A stretch of DNA of 64,000 bases from Anaerostipes rhamnosivorans (GCF_005280655.1 NZ_CP040058.1:3217001-3281000); one strand, 5' to 3'. Positions 1-8,714 are shown, numbered from the stretch's first letter. Numbers and translations: made by a program. Notes: a model not told the origin generated them from the letters alone.

Positions 1-1019
1 GTCAGTTCTTCAGATACTTTATCAAAATCAAATCCTGTATTAGCCTTTTTAAACACCTCATATTTATCACTGTCTATCTCTTCAAATCCTGTATATGCAC
101 CGGCTAACATTCCCGCAATACAAGCAATCGTATCGGTATCTCCGCCAATATTTGCGCCGCCGATGATTGTTTTCAATACATCTCCGGAACTTGCTAAAAA
201 AAGGCCAATGGCACATGCAGCAGAACTTTGAATAGATCCGTCATTTCCAACACTTCTTTCCAATCTTTCCATCGCTTCGTCCATTTGATCTGAGGTTAAA
301 GCAATTTCTATACTTTTAACGATTTTTTCATAAACTGCAAATCCCGGAGCAATTCTGGCTTCTTCCCTTCCAATTTCTTCTCCACGTTTCGCTCCGTAAA
401 GACAAGCTTTTATAATAGAATATAAATCAGAATCTTCCATTAAAGCATTTGAGATTCCGCATGCAATTGCACATGCCCCCGAATATCCATGCTGTGTTCC
501 ATGGGACGGCTTAGTCATAGTAATTGCAACTTCTATGGTTTTTTCCAAATTTCCAGGAAACAGCAATCCCGCCGGAGCAATTCTCATCGCTGCACCATTA
601 GAAGTACCACGGTCATATGTTCCGCCCGTTTTCCCCAATTCAACAGGATCTTTGCCTGATTTTAAGTCCTCTATCAAATATCTTGTTGTTGGTCCTGCAT
701 TTCTTGGATAATACTTCGGATATTTTTCCGACCATTCTATCAAAGCATTTGCTGCATCATTTACCGTAAAATTTCCTTTAGATTTAATGACTGCCAATGC
801 CATTTCATACATCTGAGATGTATCATCTGTAACTTCACCCATCAGGTTATCTTTCACATAAAGATTTAAACTTGGATCTATAAAATCAGTAATTGGTCCC
901 CCATAGTTTTTAATAATTTCATCTCTGCTCCAAGCCTCTGAAGGCGCCCCCATTGCATCTCCCATTCCCGCAGCTACTAAAGTCCCTTTAATCTTGTTAT
1001 ATAAATATTGTTTTTCCAT
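1..1019 (-). CDS. ADP-ribosylglycohydrolase family protein (3' end outside window)
   Basis: The ATG at 1017-1019 opens a frame that stays open to the left edge (about 339 codons), so the C-terminus is missing. The translation carries the family's metal-binding signatures: GMGDAMGAPSE near residue 18, TDDTSQ near residue 59, and GGANIGGDTDTIA towards the C-terminus. Members of the DraG/ARH fold use two Mg ions to cleave N- or O-glycosidic ADP-ribose bonds, but many bacterial members have unknown substrates. It lies 16 bp downstream of the PTS EIIBC gene on the same strand, so it is very probably the last gene of that sugar operon. I infer a role in processing the imported substrate or a glycosylated derivative rather than in protein ADP-ribosylation. 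Confidence 0.85.
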   Translation of the reverse strand, partial: MEKQYLYNKIKGTLVAAGMGDAMGAPSEAWSRDEIIKNYGGPITDFIDPSLNLYVKDNLMGEVTDDTSQMYEMALAVIKSKGNFTVNDAANALIEWSEKYPKYYPRNAGPTTRYLIEDLKSGKDPVELGKTGGTYDRGTSNGAAMRIAPAGLLFPGNLEKTIEVAITMTKPSHGTQHGYSGACAIACGISNALMEDSDLYSIIKACLYGAKRGEEIGREEARIAPGFAVYEKIVKSIEIALTSDQMDEAMERLERSVGNDGSIQSSAACAIGLFLASSGDVLKTIIGGANIGGDTDTIACIAGMLAGAYTGFEEIDSDKYEVFKKANTGFDFDKVSEEL

Positions 1020-1035
1020 AAAATCTATCTCCTTC

Positions 1036-2454
1036 TTATACAATTTCTGCTGTGTAAGCTTCTAATTCTTTCTTTTGTTTTTCTTCGATTGCCTTGTCAA
1101 CTCCAAAGAAATAGGTTAATAAAAATGTCACGGAACAACCAACTAATGTTCCTATCATCAACCCTGTAAATCCTTTGCCAAAGAAAGCCGGCAACGTATA
1201 TATACCAAACATAACCGGAGCGGTAATCCCTGCTCCACATGCTCCTGTAATAGCTCCTCCTACTGCGCCTCCTACTAATACAAAGTAGAAAGGCTTTCTA
1301 TATTTTATATTTACCCCATACATTACCGGTTCAATTACTCCGCCGGAGAGTAAACTTGTTACTGTTAAAGATAATGCATTCTCCCGAACCACTTTATTTT
1401 TAACTTTTAATGCAACGGCAAGTCCTGCTGCAATTTGACACATTATACTAGGAGCAAACGCAACTGTAACTCTGTCCACTCCCAAACTATTTATATTCGG
1501 GAACTGAATCAATGTCAGTACCAGCCAGTGCATACCAACAATTATGATTACTTGCCACAGTCCTCCGATTACTGCACCAGACAGCAATGGACTAAACTGA
1601 TATAAACTATTGAATAAATTTACTAATATAGCACCGCCCCAATTCCCAATCGGTCCAATAATTAAGATTGCAATCGGCATTGTAATAATCAAAGCGATCA
1701 CAGATGAAAATACTGTCTTAAATAGTTTTGGCAGTAATTTATTTAATAATTTTTGAACATATGATAACAAAAGTATTGTCAGAATTGGCGGCAATATACT
1801 TCCGGTATAATTTATATTCGGAACATTAATCCCCAAAAATGAAACCTGTTCATTTGCCTTGAATAATTCCATAAAACCTGGATGCAGCAAAAATCCGGTT
1901 AACATCAAAGCCAGTGCCTTATTAGCCTTAAATCTTTCCGCTGCGGACCACGCCACAAGAAACGGAAGGAAATAGAAAAAAGAATCTGATAATGTATTGA
2001 CCAACTGATAAGTAGTGCTTTCCGGTGACGCACCCATAAATTTCGCTAAGACCAAAATTATTTTTAAAAATCCCATACCCTGCATCGCAGGAATTAATGG
2101 TGTAAAGATTGATGCTAATATGCTGAACAATTGATCTAAACGCCCCAAAATACTCTTTTTATCTTCCCCCTGATTTGTATCAGCAACACCTTTTTTAGTA
2201 CCATTCAAATCATAATTACTAATAATATCTTCAAATACATTTGCCACATCTTGTCCAATAATAACTTGATACTGACCCCCGGAATATAATGAACTTGTTA
2301 CTCCGTCCAAATTATCAATGGTATCTTTATTTACTTTTTCTTTCTCTTTAAGAACAAACCTTAATCTTGTTACACAGTGCGTTAATGAATTGATATTTTC
2401 CACACCACCTACATTAGAAATAATGTTCTTACTTAATTCACTTGCTGACATCAT
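1036..2454 (-). CDS. PTS beta-glucoside-type sugar transporter subunit IIBC
   Basis: A membrane permease that imports and phosphorylates a sugar. The N-terminal EIIB domain (about residues 1-85) holds the phospho-accepting Cys in LTHCVTRLRF. The EIIC domain (about 105-460) has many hydrophobic segments and the family stretch GGVIEPVMYGVN. The frame could open at 2466, but that ATG is part of the Shine-Dalgarno (GGAGGTG), so I place the start at the ATG at 2454, about five bases beyond it. There is no EIIA domain at the C-terminus; a separate EIIA gene lies upstream at 3541-4032. A RAT/terminator switch at 2546-2622 precedes the gene. The substrate cannot be read from sequence; the glucose/beta-glucoside superfamily is clear. 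Confidence 0.9.
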   Translation of the reverse strand: MMSASELSKNIISNVGGVENINSLTHCVTRLRFVLKEKEKVNKDTIDNLDGVTSSLYSGGQYQVIIGQDVANVFEDIISNYDLNGTKKGVADTNQGEDKKSILGRLDQLFSILASIFTPLIPAMQGMGFLKIILVLAKFMGASPESTTYQLVNTLSDSFFYFLPFLVAWSAAERFKANKALALMLTGFLLHPGFMELFKANEQVSFLGINVPNINYTGSILPPILTILLLSYVQKLLNKLLPKLFKTVFSSVIALIITMPIAILIIGPIGNWGGAILVNLFNSLYQFSPLLSGAVIGGLWQVIIIVGMHWLVLTLIQFPNINSLGVDRVTVAFAPSIMCQIAAGLAVALKVKNKVVRENALSLTVTSLLSGGVIEPVMYGVNIKYRKPFYFVLVGGAVGGAITGACGAGITAPVMFGIYTLPAFFGKGFTGLMIGTLVGCSVTFLLTYFFGVDKAIEEKQKKELEAYTAEIV

Positions 2455-2545
2455 GTTCACCTCCATTTTTGAATGTAACTTGTATACATAAATGATTTTT
2501 ATTGTTTACATCTTTATCCCCCCTTATAATTGACATCAATTAAAT

Positions 2546-2622
2546 AAAAAAGCCTCAAGGCAGCAAATGATAAATATACTAATATCTATCATTGGTAATG
2601 CCTCAAGGCAGAGTTACAATCC
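2546..2622 (-). promoter_or_regulatory. RAT antiterminator site overlapping an intrinsic terminator, upstream of EIIBC
   Basis: Read on the minus strand, 2622-2594 begins GGATTGTAACTC and ends GGCATTACC, matching the RAT element bound by BglG/LicT proteins. Two copies of a 10-bp arm (GCCTCAAGGC on the plus strand, at 2600-2609 and 2552-2561) can pair through two G-U pairs and are followed by six T residues (2546-2551), giving a terminator that overlaps the RAT. When LicT binds, the RAT hairpin should prevent the terminator and let transcription run into EIIBC. The switch sits between licT and EIIBC. Confidence 0.85.
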
Positions 2623-2670
2623 AATGCGGAAAAATACATAAATTTTAGGGTAATACGTGACATGCGTTCT

Positions 2671-3495
2671 TTAGTTATTTAAAATCCTATTGATATGAAC
2701 CAATAGATATAATTGATCCTCTTCGCTGTATTTCCAGTTTAATATTTTTTTTAAATAGCTCTCTATTTTCTGAAAACATTTATACGTATCCGGAGATTGA
2801 GCTTTTATAGATTCAAGAAGCAATTTCGTAGAATCTGAAACTTTCTCTTTTGGTTCTTTCACACGCTGTACAAAATACTTTAAGTGAATAACAAATCTGG
2901 AATAGTCAATGCTGTCCTGATCAATTTCAAAATCAAAGCTTTCTTCTACAATTTTGGTTATTTCTTTAAGAAGCTTCGTAACTTTTATTGTATTATTCAT
3001 ATCATTTTGCATACCTTCTGCATTGATAATATGCAGTGCAATACTTGCTGCCTCCCCTTTCGGAAAGCGAATCTGTAAATCCTCCTCTATCATATCCAGA
3101 GCTTTATATCCAATCTCCATTTCTGTTTTATATAAATATTTGATATCATTGGTTAACGGATTCGTAACATCTATGAATTCCTTTAATCTTATGACAGCAA
3201 AATTAATGTGATCGGCTAACATAAATGCCAGACTTGGATTTAGTTCACAACCGACTTTACTTCTTGCATAATCAACAATTTTAGATGAAACATTAAAAAT
3301 ATCTTCAGGAATTTCAGATAATAATTCCAAATAACTTGAATCAATATCATAAAAAGTTTTACTTATCAAAGATGAGTCTTTTAATTCGTAAGGAATTTCG
3401 TGGAATCCAATTCCTTTCCCGAAAATCACTACTTCTTTTCCCTTAGGATCTACCCCTAATACAACGTTGTTATTAATTTTTTTAGTAATCCTCAC
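2671..3495 (-). CDS. licT: BglG/LicT family transcription antiterminator
   Basis: An RNA-binding antiterminator of 274 residues, the usual length. Residues 1-55 form the CAT RNA-binding domain (starts MRITKKINNNVVLG), followed by PRD1 (about 65-170) and PRD2 (about 172-274). Histidines expected as PTS phosphorylation targets are visible in LADHINF and ALHIINAE (PRD1) and VIHLKYF and LVHINRI (PRD2). The start codon is GTG, preceded by a G-rich Shine-Dalgarno with seven consecutive Gs. It is flanked by two RAT/terminator elements, at 4052-4112 before EIIA and at 2546-2622 before EIIBC, so it should regulate its own operon in response to sugar. The symbol is by family resemblance. Confidence 0.9.
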   Translation of the reverse strand: MRITKKINNNVVLGVDPKGKEVVIFGKGIGFHEIPYELKDSSLISKTFYDIDSSYLELLSEIPEDIFNVSSKIVDYARSKVGCELNPSLAFMLADHINFAVIRLKEFIDVTNPLTNDIKYLYKTEMEIGYKALDMIEEDLQIRFPKGEAASIALHIINAEGMQNDMNNTIKVTKLLKEITKIVEESFDFEIDQDSIDYSRFVIHLKYFVQRVKEPKEKVSDSTKLLLESIKAQSPDTYKCFQKIESYLKKILNWKYSEEDQLYLLVHINRILNN

Positions 3496-3540
3496 AAAAA
3501 AGCCCCCCCTCTTCTTAAATTAAATAAATTTTATGCTTAT

Positions 3541-4032
3541 CTATTCACTCTTGGTATACTTTATCACTTCTGACTTACTGCGCCTTACTTCTTTCCCTAT
3601 ATTTTCAAACTCCAATTTAAAATCTCCAGTATTTGTTATAATCATCGGCGTAGTTAGATTCACCGTCTTTTCTTTCATAAATTTCCTGTCGATTCTAACT
3701 AATGGTGTTCCTAATTCTACCTTTTGATCGGTCTTAACGAATACTTCAATGCCTTCCCCATTAAGTTCCACAGTATCTAATCCAATGTGAATTATTATTT
3801 CAATCTCTTCACTTTTTATGCCAATTGCATGAGAAGTATCCGCAACCATAACTACTGTCCCGTTACATGGAGAACATATCATGTCATCCTCATAAATGAA
3901 TGCCACACCATCCCCTATCATTCTCTCTGAAAACACTTTATCCGGAACTTCTGATAAATCTATACACTTTCCATTGACCGGTGACATAATAACACCATCT
4001 AAATTTTTATTCTTTTTAAAAAAGTTAAACAT
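3541..4032 (-). CDS. PTS glucose-type subunit IIA
   Basis: A cytoplasmic phosphocarrier of about 163 residues that hands phosphate from HPr to the EIIB domain of the same system. The phosphorylatable His lies in EIIIHIGLDTVELNG; the N-terminal LDGVIMSPVNGK is typical of the Glc-type EIIA fold. An upstream in-frame start at 4071 would read through the terminator stem at 4052-4105 and add 13 residues with no counterpart in the family. The ATG at 4032 has a good Shine-Dalgarno (GGAAAGGGG), so I use it. It is the first gene of the operon EIIA-licT-(RAT)-EIIBC-ADP-ribosylglycohydrolase. Confidence 0.9.
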   Translation of the reverse strand: MFNFFKKNKNLDGVIMSPVNGKCIDLSEVPDKVFSERMIGDGVAFIYEDDMICSPCNGTVVMVADTSHAIGIKSEEIEIIIHIGLDTVELNGEGIEVFVKTDQKVELGTPLVRIDRKFMKEKTVNLTTPMIITNTGDFKLEFENIGKEVRRSKSEVIKYTKSE

Positions 4033-4051
4033 TTTTCCCCTTTCCACAAAT

Positions 4052-4112
4052 AAAAAAACTCTTCTCAGCATACCTAATAAACTAAAGGTAATGCCTCGAA
4101 GAGTTACAATCC
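4052..4112 (-). promoter_or_regulatory. RAT antiterminator site with overlapping terminator in the EIIA leader
   Basis: On the minus strand 4112-4087 starts GGATTGTAACTC and ends GGCATTACC, a second RAT copy. The terminator arms AACTCTTC (4105-4098) and GAAGAGTT (4064-4057) are followed by seven Ts. This is the leader switch for the EIIA-licT transcript and fits autoregulation by LicT. Confidence 0.85.
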
Positions 4113-4125
4113 TATCAATATCATC

Positions 4126-4153
4126 ATTATAACATCTTATTAAAAATAGTCAA
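4126..4153 (-). promoter_or_regulatory. Sigma-A type promoter of the PTS operon
   Basis: Minus strand -35 TTGACT (4153-4148), 16-bp spacer, -10 TATAAT (4131-4126). The start point would fall just upstream of the RAT at 4112. Confidence 0.7.
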
Positions 4154-4186
4154 TATATTTTCACAGATTTGACAAGGAAATATCGA

Positions 4187-4966
4187 CTGAAGTGAAAAGT
4201 TTATTTCCACTTTGAATAGGGCAAAGTAGATTTTAGTCTTACACCTTCTTCCACTTTCATAAATGTTGCATTTAGTCTTACAATTATGATACCTGACAGC
4301 CATTGGAAAGGCAGGTATCTTTATGTGTGAAACAAATTCATTTTCTCATTTAACTTTGGAAGAAAGACGTTTTATCTTAACTGGCATTACCAACGGCTCT
4401 TCAAAAACAGCTATCGCACAAACCATCGGCAAAGACAAATCTACTGTCGGCAAGGAAATCAAGCTGCATCGGGTTCTTACTCACAAGTGCAAGATGCCCA
4501 TTTGGATTACAGGACAACACTGATTGATTCCCGTCAGGGCGTTAATCTTACTATTCAGGGAAGGAAAAGTAATCGCTGAGACCATTGCCCCTTTACTGAA
4601 ACAGGGCATTAACCTGCCCGAAACCATTCTCGGTACTGAAGTATTTAGAAAGTATGTCCATGTGCTCCTTACCGACAGAGGTTCTTAATTTACATATGCC
4701 GATGCTATGGAAACAGGTTCTGATGGCACAAAGCGTACCCTTGTGTTCTACTGCGATCCGATGCAGTCCGGTCAGAAAGGCACCCTTGAAAACAAACATA
4801 TCGAATTGCGGTATATCCTTCCAAAAAGGACAGACCTGAAATCTTTGGGGCTTACCAGCCAGGAAGATTTGAACCTTGTTCTCAGTCATATTGATTCAGC
4901 TTTTGTAGAAAAAATTCCACTTTTTTCTTAACGTTTTTCAAAGTGTAAATAAACTTTTCACTTCAG
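4187..4966 (+). mobile_element. IS30-family-like element, internally deleted (780 bp)
   Basis: Bounded by 30-bp terminal inverted repeats, 4187-4216 and 4937-4966, identical except at one position (ttatttccac versus ttatttacac when aligned). The body carries IS30-type transposase remnants. At 780 bp it is shorter than complete IS30 elements, which are about 1.0-1.2 kb, in line with the deletion seen inside the transposase. No clear target-site duplication is visible in the flanks. Confidence 0.8.
4323..4931 (+). pseudogene. IS30-family transposase, degenerate
   Basis: Residues from 4323 (LTLEERRFILTGITNG, then a helix-turn-helix with DKSTVGKEI) match the N-terminus of IS30 transposases. The frame ends at a TGA (4521-4523). 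The expected cysteine-rich middle is missing: HKCKMPIW runs almost directly into DYRTTLIDSRQGVNLT, which lies in another frame. The original frame resumes with VIAETIAPLLKQGINLP, meets a TAA at 4686-4688 just after LLTDRGS, and ends with the catalytic-core segment VFYCDPMQSGQKGTLENKH. A deletion, a frameshift and two stops make it non-functional. Confidence 0.85.
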
Positions 4967-5069
4967 CTGTTTTAGTATCCTAATTCTTATTGAATTTAAT
5001 ATCTTGTTATGTTATAGATAGAAAAGGAACAACCGCCCACAAGAGGTTGACCTATAAGTTTAGTTAAAG

Positions 5070-5105
5070 AACCGCCCTTACTCGCCGAACTACAAGGGCG
5101 GTTTT
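5070..5105. terminator. Intrinsic terminator-like stem loop
   Basis: Arms AACCGCCCTT (5070-5079) and AAGGGCGGTT (5094-5103) with a 14-base loop and a short T run on the plus strand. No plus-strand gene ends here in intact form, so it may be left over from a lost gene or from the neighbouring transposon insertion. Confidence 0.55.
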
Positions 5106-5144
5106 GCCATGTAGAACTACTTACAAAACGTAAAATATAATAAG

Positions 5145-5175
5145 AACCCTTGAAAACATTACGTTTTCAAGGGTT
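5145..5175 (-). terminator. Terminator of the rplM-rpsI transcript
   Basis: Thirteen-bp perfect arms (5145-5157 and 5163-5175) around a 5-base loop, followed on the minus strand by a T-rich stretch. It lies 25 bp beyond the rpsI stop codon. Confidence 0.8.
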
Positions 5176-5199
5176 TTAATAATTCTCTTATAATAGTTC

Positions 5200-5592
5200 T
5201 TATCGTTTGGAGAACTGTGGTGCACGACGTGCAGAACGTAAACCTGGTTTCTTTCTTTCTTTCATACGAGGATCTCTGGTTAAGTATCCTGCTTTCTTTA
5301 ATACCGGGCGGAAGTCTCCGTCTACCTGTAATAAAGCTCTGGAGATACCATGACGGATTGCTCCGGCCTGACCTGTAAATCCACCGCCGATAACATTAAC
5401 TAATACATCGTATTTTCCAAGAGTGTCTGTAGCAACCAATGGCTGGCGTACGACTACTTTTAATGTCTCTAATCCTAAATATTCATCAATATCTCTTTTA
5501 TTGATTGTGATTTTTCCTGTTCCTGGTACTAAATATACTCTAGCGATACTGCTTTTTCTTCTACCAGTTCCGTAATATTTTGCTGTAGCCAC
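5200..5592 (-). CDS. rpsI: 30S ribosomal protein S9
   Basis: The 130-residue product is full length and contacts P-site tRNA through its C-terminal tail. It begins [19 protein letters not shown] and ends in the conserved RRAPQFSKR. It follows rplM by 16 bp in the usual rplM-rpsI pair, and the transcript ends at the hairpin 5145-5175. Confidence 0.98.
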   Translation of the reverse strand: MATAKYYGTGRRKSSIARVYLVPGTGKITINKRDIDEYLGLETLKVVVRQPLVATDTLGKYDVLVNVIGGGFTGQAGAIRHGISRALLQVDGDFRPVLKKAGYLTRDPRMKERKKPGLRSARRAPQFSKR

Positions 5593-5608
5593 TTAATCGT
5601 CCTCCTTC

Positions 5609-6043
5609 TTAATACTTGATCTCTAATGCTTTTGGCTGCTGAGCCTGGTTGTTGTGCTCTGCGCCTGCATATACATGAAGTTTCTTAATCATTGCTCTTC
5701 CTAAAGGACCTTTTGGAAGCATACCTTTTACTGCAAGATAGATAACGTCTTCAGGCTTTTTTGCCATTTTTTCTTTTAAAGTTGTTTCTTTCATTCCACC
5801 TACATAATCAGAGTGATTGTAGTAGATCTTCTGGTCTAATTTCTTTCCTGTTACCTGGATTTTATCTGCGTTCACAACGATAACATTGTCGCCTGTGTCA
5901 ATATGAGGAGTATAAGTCGGCTTATTCTTGCCTCTTAAAACTTTTGCGATCTCTGATGCTAAACGTCCTAATGTATGTCCTGTGGCGTCAACTACATACC
6001 ATTCTCTTTCAATTGTTGATGGGCTTGCCATAAAGCTCTTCAT
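5609..6043 (-). CDS. rplM: 50S ribosomal protein L13
   Basis: An early-assembly protein of the large subunit. The open frame extends to 6067, but the first eight codons of that version contain the Shine-Dalgarno (TTTAGGAGGAAGAACC). The family start [15 protein letters not shown] maps to the ATG at 6043, giving 144 residues. It pairs with rpsI downstream, and a consensus promoter and a leader lie upstream. In many Firmicutes this pair follows truA directly; here nrdG and nrdD intervene. Confidence 0.97.
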   Translation of the reverse strand: MKSFMASPSTIEREWYVVDATGHTLGRLASEIAKVLRGKNKPTYTPHIDTGDNVIVVNADKIQVTGKKLDQKIYYNHSDYVGGMKETTLKEKMAKKPEDVIYLAVKGMLPKGPLGRAMIKKLHVYAGAEHNNQAQQPKALEIKY

Positions 6044-6134
6044 GGTTCTTCCTCCTAAATTTCTCAATCAATGTGTCTTCTATATAAAATACTCCCTCCG
6101 GGGCATTGGGGTAAGCATTTTCTTTTATGTCACA
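6044..6134 (-). ncRNA. Possible L13 leader RNA (5' UTR of rplM)
   Basis: About 90 nt of untranslated leader lie between the promoter at 6142-6170 and rplM. It contains runs that can fold (CTTACCCC followed by CCGGAGGG on the transcript). L13 is known to have an autoregulatory leader in Firmicutes; the assignment here rests on position and partial folding only. Confidence 0.4.
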
Positions 6135-6141
6135 TTTTCAT

Positions 6142-6170
6142 ATTATATAACACTGACCGGGGTGTGTCAA
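6142..6170 (-). promoter_or_regulatory. Consensus sigma-A promoter for rplM-rpsI
   Basis: TTGACA (6170-6165), 17-bp spacer, TATAAT (6147-6142): a perfect match to the consensus, as expected for a highly expressed ribosomal operon. Confidence 0.85.
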
Positions 6171-6220
6171 TAAATTTCATCCAAAAAATATCAAACAAAT
6201 CTGACAGGCCTGCCTGTTCA

Positions 6221-8605
6221 TCAGCCGCAGTGATTCTGCTCCGCGTATTTTTTAATATTGGAAACATTGCAGTGCGTCTCGAACTGTTCCCCCCGCAGTA
6301 CGACCAAGGATGGAGCCTGCATGATGCCGTATTCCTGCACCAGTTCCTGATGTTCCTCCGCATCCACGATCTCAAACGGAATCTGCGACTCTTTCAGCAC
6401 TTCCCCGGCCATGCGGCAGTTGGGACAGGTTTTTGTGGTAAACAAAAGCATCTTTTGGGCTTCCTCGATCTTCTTTTCTGCCTCAGAGGCAATGCTTACA
6501 TCCTTTTTCGGAATGCTGGAGGCCTTCAGGCTGGAGTGCTCTACATCATACAGCTTTCTCTCCTTATATTCCTGTGCCTTTCCATCGTTCCAATTCTGGA
6601 CCGGACGGTAATAACCGGTAATCCTGCTGTACACCTCAGTCTTTTCTCCGCAATCCGGGCACTCGTAGACCTCTCCGCTCAAATATCCATGGTTTCTGCA
6701 CACAGAATAGGTCGGTGAGATCGTATAATAAGGAAGCCGGTAATTTTCAGCAATCTTTTTCACTAATGCCGCGGCAGCTTTCCAGCCCGGAAGCTTTTCT
6801 CCCAGGAAGGTGTGGAAGACAGTCCCTGATGTATATAATGTCTGTAATTCGTCCTGAATATCCAGAGCATCAAAAACATCATCCGTGTATCCCACCGGCA
6901 GATGGGAGCTGTTTGTATAGAACGGTGCTCCTCCTTCTTCCGAAGCCGTGATGATATCCGGATAATCTGCCACATCATGCTTTGCCAGACGGTATGTGGT
7001 GGATTCCGCCGGTGTTGCCTCAAGATTGTAGAGATCTCCGTATTTCTCCTGATAATCAGACAGACGGTTTCTCATATGGTTTAACACTTCTTTTGCAAAT
7101 TTCTGCGCCTTTTCTTCCGTAAGGTCCGCTTTGATCCAGCCGGCGTTCAGACCTGCTTCGTTCATACCGATCAATCCTATGGTTGAAAAATGGTTGCCGA
7201 AGGAATCTAAATAACGTTTTGTATAAGGATAAAGCCCTTCATCAAATAACTTGGTGATAATGGTTCTCTTGATCTTTAAAGATCTTGCAGCCACATCCAT
7301 CAGATGATCCAGTCTGTGGTAAAATTCTTTTTCGTCTTTAGACAGATAAGCAATCTTAGGCAGATTGATGGTGACTACCCCCACAGATCCGGTACTCTCT
7401 CCGCTGCCGAAGAATCCTCCGGCTTTTTTCCTAAGTTCCCTTAAATCCAGTCGCAGACGGCAGCACATACTGCGCACATCGCTGGGCTGCATTTCGCTGT
7501 TGATATAATTAGAAAAATAAGGTGTGCCATACTTGGCTGTCATCTCAAATAACAGGCGGTTGTTTTCCGTGTCAGACCAGTCAAAATCCCTGGTGATGGA
7601 ATATGTAGGGATCGGGTACTGAAATCCACGCCCGTCGGCATCTCCCTCGATCATAACTTCGATGAACGCCTTGTTCACCATATCCATCTCCTTTTTGCAG
7701 TCTTTATACCTAAAGTCCATCTCTTTTCCGCCTACGATAGCAGGCAGTTCCGCCAGATCATCCGGAACCGTCCAGTCCAGGGTTATGTTGGAGAATGGAG
7801 CCTGAGTTCCCCAGCGGCTTGGGATATTCACCCCAAAGATAAAGGACTGCACACACTTTTTCACTTCATAGTAGGATAGATCATCTGCCTTCACAAAAGG
7901 TGCCAGATAGGTGTCAAAAGATGAAAACGCCTGGGCTCCGGCCCATTCGTTCTGCATGATTCCAAGAAAGTTCACCATCTGATTGCAGAGTGTAGAAAGA
8001 TGCTTTGCCGGAGCGGAGGTAATCTTTCCACGCACGCCTCCAAGCCCTTCCTGGATCAGCTGCTTTAAAGACCATCCTGCACAGTATCCTGTCAGCATAG
8101 AAAGATCGTGAATATGAATGTCAGCATTTCTGTGGGCATCTGCGATCTCATCATCATAAATCTCGGACAGCCAGTAGTTCGCTGTGATAGCGCCGCTGTT
8201 GCTCAGGATCAGGCCGCCGACGGAGTAAGTCACGGTGGAATTCTCTTTTACACGCCAGTCACTGGCTTTTACATAGCTGTCCACCAGTTCTTTATAGTCT
8301 AAAATCGTAGACTTCATGTTCCTGATCTTTTCCCTCTGTTTCCTGTATAAGATATACCCCTTGGCAACATCCGCATAACCTGCCTGGATCAATACGGACT
8401 CCACGCTGTCCTGGATATCCTCCACGGCAATCACATCATTCTTAACCTTCGGCTCAAAATCAGCCGTAACCTTTAAAGCCAGCAGGTCGATCACGCTGGG
8501 ATGGTACTGTTTTTCTTTGGCCTCAAATGCCCTTGTGATGGCAGTTGTTATTTTCCGGATATCAAACTCTGCCTCTGTCCCGTCTCTTTTTATTACATAA
8601 TACAT
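6221..8605 (-). CDS. nrdD: Anaerobic ribonucleoside-triphosphate reductase with fused redoxin domain
   Basis: Class III reductase that makes dNTPs without oxygen using a glycyl radical installed by NrdG. An ATP-cone occupies about residues 1-92. The glycyl-radical loop RITGYYRPVQNW and the zinc site CRNHGY...CPDCG lie near residues 640-675. After residue ~715 there is an extra thioredoxin/glutaredoxin-like domain with TTKTCPNCRMAG (a CPNC redox site) and the cis-Pro turn MQAPSLVV. Typical NrdD proteins end near 700-720 residues; this one has 794, so the redoxin is a true C-terminal fusion. NrdD enzymes of the NrdD2 type use thioredoxin or NrdH as reductant, so the fused domain probably delivers electrons in cis. 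nrdG lies upstream; NrdR boxes and a promoter fill the gap. Confidence 0.95.
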   Translation of the reverse strand: MYYVIKRDGTEAEFDIRKITTAITRAFEAKEKQYHPSVIDLLALKVTADFEPKVKNDVIAVEDIQDSVESVLIQAGYADVAKGYILYRKQREKIRNMKSTILDYKELVDSYVKASDWRVKENSTVTYSVGGLILSNSGAITANYWLSEIYDDEIADAHRNADIHIHDLSMLTGYCAGWSLKQLIQEGLGGVRGKITSAPAKHLSTLCNQMVNFLGIMQNEWAGAQAFSSFDTYLAPFVKADDLSYYEVKKCVQSFIFGVNIPSRWGTQAPFSNITLDWTVPDDLAELPAIVGGKEMDFRYKDCKKEMDMVNKAFIEVMIEGDADGRGFQYPIPTYSITRDFDWSDTENNRLLFEMTAKYGTPYFSNYINSEMQPSDVRSMCCRLRLDLRELRKKAGGFFGSGESTGSVGVVTINLPKIAYLSKDEKEFYHRLDHLMDVAARSLKIKRTIITKLFDEGLYPYTKRYLDSFGNHFSTIGLIGMNEAGLNAGWIKADLTEEKAQKFAKEVLNHMRNRLSDYQEKYGDLYNLEATPAESTTYRLAKHDVADYPDIITASEEGGAPFYTNSSHLPVGYTDDVFDALDIQDELQTLYTSGTVFHTFLGEKLPGWKAAAALVKKIAENYRLPYYTISPTYSVCRNHGYLSGEVYECPDCGEKTEVYSRITGYYRPVQNWNDGKAQEYKERKLYDVEHSSLKASSIPKKDVSIASEAEKKIEEAQKMLLFTTKTCPNCRMAGEVLKESQIPFEIVDAEEHQELVQEYGIMQAPSLVVLRGEQFETHCNVSNIKKYAEQNHCG

Positions 8606-8644
8606 GACAATTACACCCCATTCTTTCTATATTCAATACTTAGA

Positions 8645-8672
8645 ATTATATCACCTTGTGAAACAAAGTCAA
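8645..8672 (-). promoter_or_regulatory. Promoter of nrdD
   Basis: TTGACT (8672-8667), 16-bp spacer, TATAAT (8650-8645). The -35 element overlaps the proximal NrdR box, which suits repression. Confidence 0.65.
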
Positions 8673-8714
8673 TATATTGTATCTTTATTTATCTCCATGC
8701 ACAATATATTGTTA
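8667..8714 (-). promoter_or_regulatory. Pair of NrdR boxes
   Basis: Two copies of the palindromic core CAATATATTG, at 8670-8679 and 8702-8711. Extended 16-mers are 8667-8682 and 8699-8714. Their centres are 32 bp apart, about three helical turns, the spacing known for NrdR boxes. The distal box overlaps the nrdG stop codon. NrdR is the dATP/ATP-sensing repressor of ribonucleotide reductase genes; its own gene is not in this window. Confidence 0.8.

Noticed and set aside
2884..3211. Plus-strand frames opposite licT
   Set aside because: Antisense to a well-supported antiterminator, low complexity hydrophobic translation, no start signals.
6071..6718. 215-codon open frame on the plus strand over the nrdD 3' end
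   Set aside because: Antisense to nrdD, crosses the rplM promoter, no Shine-Dalgarno or family features; a product of the codon pattern of nrdD.
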